DNA of 64,000 nucleotides from Streptomyces spinosisporus (GTDB lineage Bacteria; Actinomycetota; Actinomycetes; Streptomycetales; Streptomycetaceae), in contig NZ_JALDAX010000001.1 of assembly GCF_022698145.1 (NCBI RefSeq), positions 310,001 to 374,000 of the forward strand. The letters are read 5' to 3'. The position numbers were made by a program, and so were the translations under genes. Below are positions 36,908 to 48,269 of this stretch, in pieces; position 1 is the stretch's first letter, and every line of letters begins with the position of its first letter. Under the pieces are notes generated by a model. The model saw only the letters and a list, made by a program, of their open reading frames with translations, had not been told where the DNA came from and made no database searches.

Positions 36908-38272
36908 TTGTGGAGGTGTGCCCTGCCGCCCCTCCTCCGCTATCCGACCGTCGACGAGCTCGGCGCGCGGGCGGCAGCAATGGTCGCCCGCCGTCCCGCG
37001 GACGCTCGTCTGCGCCGCGTCGGCACCTCCCGCGCGGGCCATCCGATGTGGCTGCTTTCCATCGGTCACGGCAGCCGGCAGGCCCTCGTCGTCGCCGGAC
37101 CGCACGCCAATGAACCCGTCGGCGGCGGCACCGCCCTGCGGCTGGCCGAACGCGCGCTCGCCGACCCGCGGTTCACCGAGGGCTCCGACGCCACCTGGAA
37201 CCTGCTGCTCTCCCTCGACCCCGACGGACTGCGCCGCAACGAGGGCTGGCTGCAGGGCCCGTACACCCTCGGCCGGTACTTCCGGAACTTCTTCCGGCCC
37301 GGCTTCCTCGAACAGCCCGAGTGGCTCCCCGACGGCGCGGCCGGCGCCGCCCTGCCCGAGACCCGCACCCTGCTGGAACTCCAGGACGAACTACGGCCCT
37401 TCCTGCAGTGCTCGCTGCACGGCGTCGACGTCGGCGGCGGCTTCGTCGAACTCACCCACGACCTGCCGGGCCTCGCGGGGCGGGTCGCGCACACCGCGAC
37501 CCGCCTCGGCATCCCACGCGAACTCGGCCCGTACGACACGCTGTACTGGCCGAGCCTGGGCCCCGCCGTCTACCGCATCCCGCCGCCCCGGATCGGCGAC
37601 CTGGCCGCGGCCATCACGGAGGCGGCCGTCGAGTCGACCTGGTTCCACCCCCACCGCCACGGCACCGTGACAGCGGTCGTCGAGGCGCCCATGTGGGGCG
37701 TGGCGGCCGTGGAGGACGGCTCATCGCCCGCCGACGCGGCAGCCGTCCTGCGCACGGTCAGCCACACGCTGCGCCGCGACACACGGCTCCTGGAGGCGCT
37801 GCTCGCACGGCTGCGGCCGCACCTCGCGGGAACCCCGGACGCGGCCCACCTGCTCGCCCCGGTGGACGACTATTTACTGGTCTGCCCCGGACTGGCCGAC
37901 GCATGGGACCCCGACGTCGCGGACGGCGCGCGTCCGCTGCCGCCCCTCAGCAGCGCCCACCTGGCCGCCCTGCGGATCGCCGCACGACGGCTGGCGCTGC
38001 GCACGGCCGGGCTGCTGCACCAGCTCGTGACGGCCGCCGGCCGCGACCCGGCCGGTGTGCTGCCGGACCTGAACCGCTTCATCGAGGAATGGTGCGCCGA
38101 CTACCGCGACGGCCTCGGGGCGCGCTGGATCCCCATCGCGCGCCAGGTGGAGTACCAGTCGCGCGTGGTGCTCGCCGCGTTCGAACTCGCCGGACGGTAC
38201 GCGCCGGCGTGCTCTCGTTCGGGTGAGTCAGGCTGGGGTTCCCAGACGGCCGTGCCGATGCATCTGGAATGA
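36908..38272 (+). CDS. M14 zinc carboxypeptidase family protein (copy 1)
   Basis: Up to 454 aa if the TTG at 36908 is used. GGAGG at 36912-36916 points instead to a CTG start at 36923, where similarity to copy 2 (LRYPTVxxL) begins. Zinc ligands are HANEP (His and Glu) and the His of CSLHGVDVGG; the catalytic Glu is in VEAPMWG. There is no signal peptide. It is a paralog of the gene at 38696-39973, and the two flank a subtilisin inhibitor. Codon tta at 37874-37876 is bldA-dependent. The last ~19 residues (from SRSGESGWG) exceed the paralog and run into the inhibitor's leader; the TGA overlaps the inhibitor ATG. Confidence 0.85.
   Translation: MWRCALPPLLRYPTVDELGARAAAMVARRPADARLRRVGTSRAGHPMWLLSIGHGSRQALVVAGPHANEPVGGGTALRLAERALADPRFTEGSDATWNLLLSLDPDGLRRNEGWLQGPYTLGRYFRNFFRPGFLEQPEWLPDGAAGAALPETRTLLELQDELRPFLQCSLHGVDVGGGFVELTHDLPGLAGRVAHTATRLGIPRELGPYDTLYWPSLGPAVYRIPPPRIGDLAAAITEAAVESTWFHPHRHGTVTAVVEAPMWGVAAVEDGSSPADAAAVLRTVSHTLRRDTRLLEALLARLRPHLAGTPDAAHLLAPVDDYLLVCPGLADAWDPDVADGARPLPPLSSAHLAALRIAARRLALRTAGLLHQLVTAAGRDPAGVLPDLNRFIEEWCADYRDGLGARWIPIARQVEYQSRVVLAAFELAGRYAPACSRSGESGWGSQTAVPMHLE
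37874..37876 (+). promoter_or_regulatory. TTA leucine codon (bldA-dependent) in M14 copy 1
   Basis: In-frame TTA in VDDYLLVCPG, 966 bp from 36908. It suggests translation only when the bldA tRNA is available. Confidence 0.85.
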
Positions 38273-38685
38273 CGATCAGCACCAGAGCGAAAGCACTGCG
38301 CGGCGGTCTGCTCACGGCCGCCCTCCTCGCCGCGGGCGCGGCTCCGGCGCAGGCGGTCGCGCACGACTTCCCGCCGAACAACTGGCTCTACCTCACCGTC
38401 GCCAAGGGCGACGCCCGCGCCGGCCACCAGCACGGAACCCTGCTGATGTGCGACCCGCCCGAGGGACACACACGCGCCGCCGAGGCATGCGACGAACTCG
38501 CCGCGGTCGGCGGCGACATCTCCCGCCTCCCGGTGAAGGACGCCTTCTGCCCGATGGTCTACGCGCCCGTCACCGTCCACGCGCGCGGGGAGTGGAGCGG
38601 CCGCAAGGTCGACTACACCGAGACGTTCTCCAGTGCCTGCTTCATGACCGCGCGCACCGGCTCGGTCTTCGCACTGGACGGCTGA
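38269..38685 (+). CDS. Streptomyces subtilisin inhibitor (SSI family)
   Basis: 138 aa precursor. Signal peptide with basic N-region and hydrophobic core (GGLLTAALLAAGAAPAQA), probable cleavage after AQA. Mature ~108 aa with the four Cys of SSI (LLMCDPP, EACDEL, FCPMVY, SSACF). The reactive loop CPMVYAPV has Met at P1 and Val at P1', as in classical SSI, so it should inhibit subtilisin-type proteases outside the cell. The ATG overlaps the M14 copy 1 stop (ATGA), which is unusual because SSI genes are normally monocistronic. Only a weak ribosome site (CTGGA) is visible. Confidence 0.95.
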   Translation: MTISTRAKALRGGLLTAALLAAGAAPAQAVAHDFPPNNWLYLTVAKGDARAGHQHGTLLMCDPPEGHTRAAEACDELAAVGGDISRLPVKDAFCPMVYAPVTVHARGEWSGRKVDYTETFSSACFMTARTGSVFALDG

Positions 38686-38695
38686 GCCCGGACCC

Positions 38696-39973
38696 TCAGG
38701 CGGCCCGGTCGCGGGCGTACCGCGCCGCCGTGACGACCGTGCGGGACTGGTGCTCGACCTGGTGCTCCAGCGGCACCCAGCGCGCCCGGAAGCGCTCGGC
38801 GAAGGCGTCGCTCCACGTCGCCACGAGCCGCTCCAGACCCGGTGCCGCACGGTCGCCCGTGTCCCGCAGGACCCGCAGCAGCATGGCCGCCGCCCGCAGC
38901 GGCAGGCGGCGGCCGAACGCGTCCACACTGCTGACGTACGCCATCGTGTCGTCGGCGGGCGGCGTGTGGATCCAGTCCGCGGCCAGGCCCGGCACCAGAT
39001 CCAGCACCCACTGGGCGGCCCGCAGCAGCGGCCCCTCGACGCCGTCGAGCCGCGGCAGCGCGTCGGCGAGCACCCGCTCCACCTCCAGCGCGTCGCACTG
39101 CAGCCGGCGTGCCAGCCGCCCCAGCGCCGCGGCCGGGGCGGGATGCGGGGCCGGATCGTCCACCAGGTCGCTCGCCCACATCGGCACCTCGACCACCGCC
39201 GTCAGCCCGCCGTGCCGGTGCGTGGCGTACCAGGTGCTGTTGTGCGCGTCGTCGGGCATGCTCGGGTACGCGGCGCCCGCGCCCAGGGAGGGCATCACAT
39301 GCACTCCGGGCCCGGAGGCGGACCAGCCCGCGGCGTCCGAGGCGCCCGTCTCCACCGGGATGTGCAGCTGCGCCGCCGACTTGGCGAACGGCTCGGCGAG
39401 ACCGGGGATGTCCTCGGTCAACTGCACCCAGCTGCCGCCGAGATCGGTGCCGTGCAGGGTCACCTGGAGGTAGGGCCGCAGCTCGTCGATGACCGCGATG
39501 AGCGCGCGCGTCTCGGGCGGCAGCCGGTGCGCCGGCAGCACCGACGGCGACCACTCCGGCTGCTCCTCGGCGGCCGGGCGGAAGAACCCGAGGTGATACT
39601 CGTAGAGGCTGCGCGGCGCGGGAGTGACATGCAGGCTCGCGCCGTCGGGGTCCGCGCACAGCAGGAAGTGCCAGGACGTCTCCGCGCGCAACTCCCGCTC
39701 GGCCAGCACCCGTTCGGCGAGTGAGAGGACCGTGCAGGCGCCGGTGGGCTCATTGGCGTGGGCGCCCGCGACGACGAGCACGGCCCGCCGGGCGTGGCCC
39801 ACGGACAGCAGATGCAGGGGTCTGCCGGCGCGGGAGACGCCGACCTGTCTCAAGGTGCACAGACCAGGTCTCGCACCGGCCAACGACTGTGCGCACGCAA
39901 CGAGTTGCGTCACGGTGGGGTAGCGCAGCTGCGGCAGGAGACTCACCCCCGACACGTCCGCCCGGCTTCGCAT
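38696..39973 (-). CDS. M14 zinc carboxypeptidase family protein (copy 2)
   Basis: 425 aa from the ATG at 39973; a GTG at 39946 is an alternative closer to where similarity to copy 1 begins. The zinc and catalytic residues match copy 1: AGAHANEPTGA, VTLHGTDLGG and VEVPMWAS. Both copies share LRYPTV, a C-terminal helical region and an RWxPxxxQVExQSR motif, so they arose by duplication. It lies convergent to the inhibitor gene with 10 bp between stops. No signal peptide, so the site of action is probably intracellular unless exported by another route. Confidence 0.85.
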   Translation of the reverse strand: MRSRADVSGVSLLPQLRYPTVTQLVACAQSLAGARPGLCTLRQVGVSRAGRPLHLLSVGHARRAVLVVAGAHANEPTGACTVLSLAERVLAERELRAETSWHFLLCADPDGASLHVTPAPRSLYEYHLGFFRPAAEEQPEWSPSVLPAHRLPPETRALIAVIDELRPYLQVTLHGTDLGGSWVQLTEDIPGLAEPFAKSAAQLHIPVETGASDAAGWSASGPGVHVMPSLGAGAAYPSMPDDAHNSTWYATHRHGGLTAVVEVPMWASDLVDDPAPHPAPAAALGRLARRLQCDALEVERVLADALPRLDGVEGPLLRAAQWVLDLVPGLAADWIHTPPADDTMAYVSSVDAFGRRLPLRAAAMLLRVLRDTGDRAAPGLERLVATWSDAFAERFRARWVPLEHQVEHQSRTVVTAARYARDRAA

Positions 39974-40122
39974 CCGCAGTACCCCATGCTCGCCCCGAAG
40001 TGTCAATAACGCCTTGGGGGAGGCTCCTGGGGGCGCCCGGGTGCATTGGCCGCCGGCCGCACTGGGTTCGGCTTCCGCCCGGCGCGAGCGGAGGCACTGC
40101 CCGCCGACGCGAGCGGCGGCAG

Positions 40123-41571
40123 TCACTGCTGGTGCAGCCCGCGTCCCGCCAGGGTCAGGAAGGTCTCGCCCACCGCCTCGGAGAGCGTGGGGTGCGGATG
40201 GACGTGCCGGGCCACGTCCGAGGCGTACGCGTCCCAGCCGACGATCAGCTGGCTCTCCGCGATCATCTCGGAGACGTGCGGGCCCACCAGATGCACCCCG
40301 AGCACCTGACCGCCGCCCGCCTCGGCGACGACCTTCACCATGCCGCCGCGGCCGTGCACCATGCCCTTCGCGACCGCCGTCAGCGGCATGGTGTTCACCT
40401 CCACTTCGTGCCCACGCGCGCGTGCCTCCGCCTCGCCGAGGCCCACGGCAGCGGTCTGCGGCGAGGAGTACGTCACCCGGGGCACCGCCGCGTAGTCGAC
40501 CGGTACGGAGGGCACGCCCGCCAGCGTCTCCGCCACCAGCAGCCCCTCCGCGAAGGACGCGTGGGCCAGGCCGAGGGACGGCGGCGGCAGCAGGTCGCCG
40601 ACGACATGGACACCGGGGACCGCCGTCTCCAGGCGTGCCCAGTCGGCCGGTTCGACGAAGCCGCGCGCGTCCGTAGCCAGGCCCGCGGCCGCCAGGTCCA
40701 GGCCGTCGGTGACCGGGGCCCGGCCGACCGCCACCAGGAGCCGGTCCGCCTCGACGGTGCGCATCTCGCCGCGGGCGGTGCGCACGCGTGCGCGTACACC
40801 CGACTCCAGTACGTCGGCGTCGACCAGCCGGGCGCCCGCCTGGACGTCGATGCCGCGCTTCTTCAGGCCGCGCGTCAGATGGCGGCTGACGTCCGTGTCC
40901 TCCAGCGGCACGATCCGGTCGGCGGCCTCCACGAGGGTGACCTCCGCGCCCATGGAGCGGTGGAAGGAGGCGTACTCCACGCCGATCGCGCCACCGCCGA
41001 GCACCAGGACGGAGCCCGGCAGACCGGGCGCGAACAGGGCGTCGTCGCTCGTCACCACGCGCCGGCCGTCCGGTTCGAGCCCCGGGAGCGTGCGCGGCCG
41101 TGAGCCGGTGGCCAGGACGATCCCACGGCGTGCGGTGAAGTCCCGCGAGCCCGGCGTGACGTCACCGCCGGCGCTTTCGCCACCGCCGTCGGTGCTCTCC
41201 ACCCGCACCGTGCGGGGGCCGGTCAGCCGTGCGCTGCCGTGCACCACCCGCACGCGCGCGTGTGCGAGATGCGCCTCCACGCCCCGGTGGTTGCGCGTCA
41301 CGATGTCGTCGCGCGTGGCGACCAGCGCCGGCCAGTCGACGGCGTCCAGGCTCGCCTTCACGCCCCAGCGCTCGCGCGCCTCGGCGATGCCGTCGACGAG
41401 CTCGGCGGCGTGCAGCATCGCCTTGCTGGGGATGCAGCCGCGGTGCAGACAGGTCCCGCCGACCTTGTCCCGCTCGGCGAGCACGACGTCGAGACCGAGG
41501 GCGGCGGCGCGCAGGGCGGTGCTGTAACCGCCGGTGCCGCCGCCGATGACGATGACATCCACTGTGTCCAT
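40123..41571 (-). CDS. lpdA: Dihydrolipoamide dehydrogenase (E3)
   Basis: 482 aa. FAD-binding motif IVIGGGTGGYSTALRAA, redox-active disulfide GGTCLHRGCIPSKA, NAD-binding VLGGGAIGVEYASF, second FAD motif (PGVHVVGDLLPPP) and interface His-Glu dyad in HVHPHPTLSEAVGE. All residues of an active E3 are present. It reoxidises dihydrolipoamide in 2-oxoacid dehydrogenase complexes or the glycine cleavage system. No E1/E2 genes adjoin. It is divergent from a LysR gene 123 bp away, which may regulate it. Confidence 0.94.
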   Translation of the reverse strand: MDTVDVIVIGGGTGGYSTALRAAALGLDVVLAERDKVGGTCLHRGCIPSKAMLHAAELVDGIAEARERWGVKASLDAVDWPALVATRDDIVTRNHRGVEAHLAHARVRVVHGSARLTGPRTVRVESTDGGGESAGGDVTPGSRDFTARRGIVLATGSRPRTLPGLEPDGRRVVTSDDALFAPGLPGSVLVLGGGAIGVEYASFHRSMGAEVTLVEAADRIVPLEDTDVSRHLTRGLKKRGIDVQAGARLVDADVLESGVRARVRTARGEMRTVEADRLLVAVGRAPVTDGLDLAAAGLATDARGFVEPADWARLETAVPGVHVVGDLLPPPSLGLAHASFAEGLLVAETLAGVPSVPVDYAAVPRVTYSSPQTAAVGLGEAEARARGHEVEVNTMPLTAVAKGMVHGRGGMVKVVAEAGGGQVLGVHLVGPHVSEMIAESQLIVGWDAYASDVARHVHPHPTLSEAVGETFLTLAGRGLHQQ

Positions 41572-41694
41572 GGCCCCAGCTTCCGTCCGCCCCTTGCCAT
41601 GAGTCCAAGGCAATGTTCTTGTCGAACCCATGCAGGACGTTTATGGAGCGCGGCGCACACCAGGGGTGCGGGCCACGCGGACGAGGGGAGCGGC

Positions 41695-42603
41695 ATGAGT
41701 CTGCGGCAGATGGAGTACTTCCTGGCGGTCGTCGACGAGGCGTCCTTCACGCGCGCGGCCGACGCCCTGCACGTCTCGCAGCCGGCGCTCTCGCACCAGA
41801 TCAAGGCCCTGGAGCGGTCGGTCGGCGGTGAGCTCCTGGAGCGGCTGCCGCGCGGGGTGCGCCTGACGCCGATGGGCCGCGCCTTCCGCCCGCACGCCGA
41901 ACGTGCCGTCCGCAGCGCCGACCAGGCCCGCCGCGCGGCCCGTGCCGCGGCCGGGGCCGAGGGCGGCGAACTGCACCTCGCCGCCGTCCACTCCGTCGCC
42001 GTCGGCGTGCTGCCCGACGTGTTCGCCCGCTGGCAGGCCGCCCACCCCCATGTCCTGCTGCACCTGCACGAGTACGCCACCTCGCAGGCACTGGAGGAGG
42101 AGGTCGAGCGCGGGACCGCGGACCTGGCCATCGGTCCCGCACCGGCCGACTGGCCCGGCACCGTCGTGCCGGTCGGCGAGGAGGAGGCCGTCCTCGTGGT
42201 CCCCTTCGACGACCGCTTCGCGGCCCGCAGCACGGTGACCCTGCCCGAACTGGCCGACCGCTCCTGGATCCGCTGCGCCATGGAACCGGTGGTCCACGGC
42301 GAGCGCTTCCTCGACTTCGTCTGCACCCGGGCCGGCTTCGCACCACGCACCGCCGTGTGGACCGAGCACACCTCGACGGCCGTACGGATGGCCGCCGCCG
42401 GAGTCGGCGTCTGCGTCGCGCCCTCGCACATCGTGCGCGGAGCGGTCGGCGAGGACTGCGCGGTCCTCTCCCACACCCCGCCCTGGCGCCGCCCCATGAC
42501 CGTCTTCACCCGCGTACCACCCACCGGCGCCGCCCAGGCTTTCGTTGACCTCTTGAGGGAGGCGTGGCCGAGACCGGGGGCGCCTGCCGCCCTCCCGGTC
42601 TGA
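41695..42603 (+). CDS. LysR-family transcriptional regulator
   Basis: 302 aa; GAGGGGAG lies ~6 bp before the ATG. Winged HTH at the N-terminus (RQMEYFLAVVDEASFTRAADALHVSQPALSHQIKALE) followed by a LysR substrate-binding domain (ELHLAAVHSVAVGVLPDVF). It is divergent from lpdA and the probable target is that promoter region (41572-41694). The TGA stop is the first base of a 26-bp duplicated sequence shared with the end of treY. The co-inducer is unknown. Confidence 0.93.
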   Translation: MSLRQMEYFLAVVDEASFTRAADALHVSQPALSHQIKALERSVGGELLERLPRGVRLTPMGRAFRPHAERAVRSADQARRAARAAAGAEGGELHLAAVHSVAVGVLPDVFARWQAAHPHVLLHLHEYATSQALEEEVERGTADLAIGPAPADWPGTVVPVGEEEAVLVVPFDDRFAARSTVTLPELADRSWIRCAMEPVVHGERFLDFVCTRAGFAPRTAVWTEHTSTAVRMAAAGVGVCVAPSHIVRGAVGEDCAVLSHTPPWRRPMTVFTRVPPTGAAQAFVDLLREAWPRPGAPAALPV

Positions 42604-42652
42604 GCCCTGTCGTGGCCCTGCTCCGCTGAGCCCTGTCGTGGCCCTACCCCGC
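42601..42652. repeat. 26-bp direct tandem repeat spanning the LysR stop and treY 3' end
   Basis: TGAGCCCTGTCGTGGCCCT plus a 7-bp tail occurs at 42601-42626 and again at 42627-42652 with two changes. It covers the convergent ends of both genes; treY stops at 42644 inside the second copy. Confidence 0.85.
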
Positions 42653-44998
42653 GTTCACCTGCTCCAGCAGCGCCACCGGCAGTGGTCCGAAAAGCTCCGC
42701 CACGCGTGCGTGCCCGGTGAACTCCCGCCCCGGGGACAGCACATCGGACCAGCGGCCCGGGGGCAGTGGGAGCTGGGTGTCGCGCCAGCCGCCCGCCTCG
42801 GTCAGTCGTAGTGACAGCCGGGTCACGGCGGTCACGACCTGTGCGGATCGTGCGAAGGCCACGCAGTGGGCGGCCGCAGGGCCCTCGGCGGTCAGGGGTG
42901 CGTATGTCGCCGCCTCCCCGAAGGCGCCGGGCTGTCGTGCGCGCAGTCGCAGGGCCGCCGCGGTCAGCGCGTCCTTGTCGCCGGGGCGGTCGGGCGGGAA
43001 GTGCACGGGGCGCCGGTTGTCCGGGTCGACCAGCGCCAGGTACTCGCCCTCGGTGCCCTGGTAGACGTCCGGCACGCCCGGCATGGTCAGCTGCACCAGG
43101 GCGGTGCCCAGCACATTGGCCCGCACGTGCGGCTCCAGCGCCCGGCGCAGTGCGATCACCTGCTCGCCCGGCGCCCCGCACGGCCCCGCGGCGACGAACG
43201 CCGCCACGGCCTCCTCGTACGCGGGCTCCTGCTCCGTCCAGCTCGTGTGCAGCCCCGCCTCGCGCACATGCTTCAACAGGGCCTGCCCGACGCGCTCCTC
43301 GTCCGCCGTCCCGAGCCCGAACACCGTCTGCCAGGCCGCCCAGGCGAGCTGCGGGTCCGGTACACCGTCGCCCGCGCGCGTGGCCTGCGCCGGCACGTCC
43401 GCCCAGCGCTGCGGGCACTCGGTGAGGACGGCCAGCGCCGCCCGTACGTCGGCGCTGCGCTTGGTGTCGTGCGTCGAGGCGACCGTGCCCGTCGCCGGCC
43501 AGTCGCGCTGCACGCGCGCGCAGTAGCCGTGGAAGTCCTCCGGGGACACCGCCGGGCCGCCGGGGTCGCCGCCCACCTCGTTCGCCGAGAGCAGCGGCAC
43601 ATAGCGGTAGAACGCCGTGTCCTCCACGGACTTGGCGCGCAGCGCCGACGCGGTCTGTGCGAACCGCGCCTGGAACTCCGCCAGGTCGGCCCCCTCGCCC
43701 GCGCGCCCCAGGACGAGATCGCGCACGACGTCGACGGCGCCGGCCTCCTCCGGGACGACGAAGGCGCGCCGGGCCTCGGCGGCGGCCGCCTCGGTGACCA
43801 CGGATGCCGCGTCCCCGGGGCCGTACGGCCGGTAGACCTCCAGGCGGACCAGCAGCTCCTGCAGCGCCGTGCGCAGCGCCCAGGGGGCGCGGTCGCGCAG
43901 CGCGGGGTCCGGCGAGGCGGCGCACAGCCGGTCCGCCACCCGGGTCAGCCGGCGCACCTCGGTGGCCAGCTCGTGGGTGATCACCTTGTACGCGGCCCGG
44001 CGCACCGTGGCCGCCCAGTCGCCGCCCCGGTCCGGCTGCGGGTTCGCGAACCGCCGGTACTGGCCGAGGAGTTCGCCGAACCCCGCCGGGTCGGTGAACA
44101 GACCGTCGATGTGCCGCAGGGCGTCGTAGCCGGTGGTGCCCGCCACGGGCCAGGAGACCGGCAGCCCCTCCCCGTCCGCGAGGATCTTCTCCACGACCGT
44201 CCAGCGGCCCCCGGTCGCCTCGTGCAGCCGCTGCAGATAGGTGCCAGGGTCGGCGAGCCCGTCGGGATGGTCGACGCGCAGCCCGTCGACCACGCCCTCG
44301 TGCAGCAGCCGCAGGATCGTCGCGTGCGTGGCCTCGAACACCTCGGGGTCCTCCACCCGCACCCCGATGAGCTCCGAAATGCTGAAGAAGCGCCGGTAGT
44401 TGAGCTCGGTGCGGGCCAGCCGCCACCACGCGAGGCGGTACCACTGGGCGTCCAGGAGCTGCGGCAGCGGCAGCTCCTCGGTGCCCTCGCGCAGCGGGAA
44501 GGCATGGTCGTAGTAGCGCAGCACGTCGCCGTCGACGCGCAGCTCGTCGATCACCGAGCCCAGCGGCTGCCCGAGCACCGGCAGCAGCATCCGTCCGCCC
44601 TGCGCCTCCCAGTCGATGTCGAACCAGCGCGCGTACGGCGACTTGGGGCCCTCGCGCAGCACCTCCCACAGGGCGTGGTTGTGCCGCGGCGCCATGGCCA
44701 TGTGGTTGGGCACGATGTCGACCACCAGGCCGAGACCGTGCTCCCGCGCGGTACGTGCCAGCGCGCGCAGTCCCTCCTCGCCCCCCAGCTCCTCGCGCAC
44801 GCGCGCGGGGTCCACCACGTCGTAACCGTGCGTGGAGCCGGGCACGGCCTCCAGGACGGGCGACAGGTGCAGGTGCGAGACGCCGAGCGAGGCCAGGTAC
44901 GGCACGGCGGCCGCGGCGGCCGCGAACGGGAAGTCGGGCTGCAGCTGCAGCCGGTAGGTGGCCGTGGGCACCACGGGGTCGGGTCGCTCAGGTGTCAT
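42644..44998 (-). CDS. treY: Malto-oligosyltrehalose synthase
   Basis: 784 aa GH13 enzyme. Motifs: VPTATYRLQLQPDFPF at the N-terminus, VVDIVPNHMAMA, nucleophile Asp in VDGLRVDHPDGLADP, acid Glu in WTVVEKILADGE, and STHDTKRSADVRAAL. It isomerises the terminal alpha-1,4 bond of maltodextrin to the alpha-1,1 bond of trehalose; TreZ then cuts off trehalose. It follows glgX after 106 bp on the same strand and may be co-transcribed with it. Length fits the family (~750-820 aa). Confidence 0.96.
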   Translation of the reverse strand: MTPERPDPVVPTATYRLQLQPDFPFAAAAAAVPYLASLGVSHLHLSPVLEAVPGSTHGYDVVDPARVREELGGEEGLRALARTAREHGLGLVVDIVPNHMAMAPRHNHALWEVLREGPKSPYARWFDIDWEAQGGRMLLPVLGQPLGSVIDELRVDGDVLRYYDHAFPLREGTEELPLPQLLDAQWYRLAWWRLARTELNYRRFFSISELIGVRVEDPEVFEATHATILRLLHEGVVDGLRVDHPDGLADPGTYLQRLHEATGGRWTVVEKILADGEGLPVSWPVAGTTGYDALRHIDGLFTDPAGFGELLGQYRRFANPQPDRGGDWAATVRRAAYKVITHELATEVRRLTRVADRLCAASPDPALRDRAPWALRTALQELLVRLEVYRPYGPGDAASVVTEAAAAEARRAFVVPEEAGAVDVVRDLVLGRAGEGADLAEFQARFAQTASALRAKSVEDTAFYRYVPLLSANEVGGDPGGPAVSPEDFHGYCARVQRDWPATGTVASTHDTKRSADVRAALAVLTECPQRWADVPAQATRAGDGVPDPQLAWAAWQTVFGLGTADEERVGQALLKHVREAGLHTSWTEQEPAYEEAVAAFVAAGPCGAPGEQVIALRRALEPHVRANVLGTALVQLTMPGVPDVYQGTEGEYLALVDPDNRRPVHFPPDRPGDKDALTAAALRLRARQPGAFGEAATYAPLTAEGPAAAHCVAFARSAQVVTAVTRLSLRLTEAGGWRDTQLPLPPGRWSDVLSPGREFTGHARVAELFGPLPVALLEQVNAG

Positions 44999-45104
44999 GC
45001 AGACCTACGTACCCGCCCTGCCGCCCTTCGTGTCATCGTCACCCCACCGGTGCGCTGAACGGCCCCGGGGCTGCACCGTCCGTCGGCCCCGGAACCGCCG
45101 GCCC

Positions 45105-47234
<2,130 letters not shown>

Positions 47235-47341
47235 GGATCGACTCTTTCAGCTGGACCGCGACGCCGGGGGCGCCTTCGCGTCGAGTGTCCCCGAAAGTGA
47301 TGGAACCACCTATGACTTACGTCCCTCTTACCGCTCGACCA

Positions 47342-47358
47342 GGCATACGCGGTATGCC
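47342..47358. promoter_or_regulatory. 7-3-7 perfect inverted repeat, candidate operator
   Basis: GGCATAC-GCG-GTATGCC in the gap between divergent glgX and the amine-oxidase N-domain gene. The size and symmetry suit a TetR- or GntR-type dimer. Confidence 0.6.
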
Positions 47359-47412
47359 GAACCAGTGGGGCAGACACGTACTCCCGTGACCAAGGGGGAG
47401 TAGGGGGAAGAT

Positions 47413-48219
47413 GTGCGCAAGATAGTGCACCGCCATTTGGGAAAGGTGGTGGCGGGTGCGGCCGTGGCGGTGGCAGGGACCGCCGTGATGGTCGCGATCA
47501 CCCTGCCGGGAACGGCGGGGGCCGACGAATCCGGAAAGGGCGGGGGAGCGGCCGGGGCCGCGGCCCCGGCGGAGCAGGACGGCGCGGTCCGGCCGGGCGT
47601 CGTGCGGCAGGCGCCCGCCGAGGGGGACAGGGGCAGGGGCGGCGACCCGCTCACCGACGACGAGATCGAGCGGGCCGAGCAGCTCGCCGCCAACCGGCAG
47701 CTGCGCAGCTCGGCGGTGAACGTGGAGGGCGAGCGCGGGCCGCAGCGGCTGACCGTCGACCTCGTCGATCCGGAGGACGACGGGACGGACGGCTCGGACG
47801 CGCCACGGCGTGCCGACGTCACGTTCTACGACTACAAGAACGACAGCCTCGTCACCAAGACGGTCAATCTGGACACCGGGAAGGTCGAGGAGACCGGCAC
47901 GCAGCACGGCGTCCAGCCGCCGCTGAGCCGGGCCGAGAACGCCGAGGCGGCCAGGCTCCTGATCGCCGACCCGCTCGGCGCGGGTCTGAAGGCCGACTAC
48001 AAGGACGCCACCGGCAAGGAGCTCACCTCGCCGGACCAGCTGCTGCTCAACGGCGCCGTCTACCGGGCAACCCCCGGCGCCCAGCCCGCCGTGCTCGACC
48101 GGTGCGGCGAGCACCGGTGCGTGCGGCTGTTCCCGAAGGTCGTCAACGGCCCGTGGATCGACGCCAGGTCGATCATCGTCGACCTCAGCGCCGGCAAGGT
48201 CGCGAAGCTCGACCGCTGA
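47413..48219 (+). CDS. Secreted N2/N3-domain half of a split copper amine oxidase
   Basis: 268 aa from a GTG preceded by AGGGGGAAG. Signal peptide with basic N-region and core VVAGAAVAVAGTAVMVAITL; cleavage probably near AGA. After a low-complexity linker, residues ~78-190 follow the copper amine oxidase N2/N3 pattern: DPLTDDEIERAEQLA, then RADVTFYDYKNDSLVTKTV, NLDTGKVEE, GVQPPLSRAENAEAARLLIADP. The catalytic domain is absent, and is encoded 50 bp downstream by a separate gene with its own signal peptide. I infer that the two exported chains reassociate. Alternatively it is a stand-alone domain with another role. Confidence 0.8.
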   Translation: MRKIVHRHLGKVVAGAAVAVAGTAVMVAITLPGTAGADESGKGGGAAGAAAPAEQDGAVRPGVVRQAPAEGDRGRGGDPLTDDEIERAEQLAANRQLRSSAVNVEGERGPQRLTVDLVDPEDDGTDGSDAPRRADVTFYDYKNDSLVTKTVNLDTGKVEETGTQHGVQPPLSRAENAEAARLLIADPLGAGLKADYKDATGKELTSPDQLLLNGAVYRATPGAQPAVLDRCGEHRCVRLFPKVVNGPWIDARSIIVDLSAGKVAKLDR

Positions 48220-48269
48220 CCTCCGTCCACTTTTCCCACTTGCTCCTCCTGTAAGGGAGTCATCTCTTC

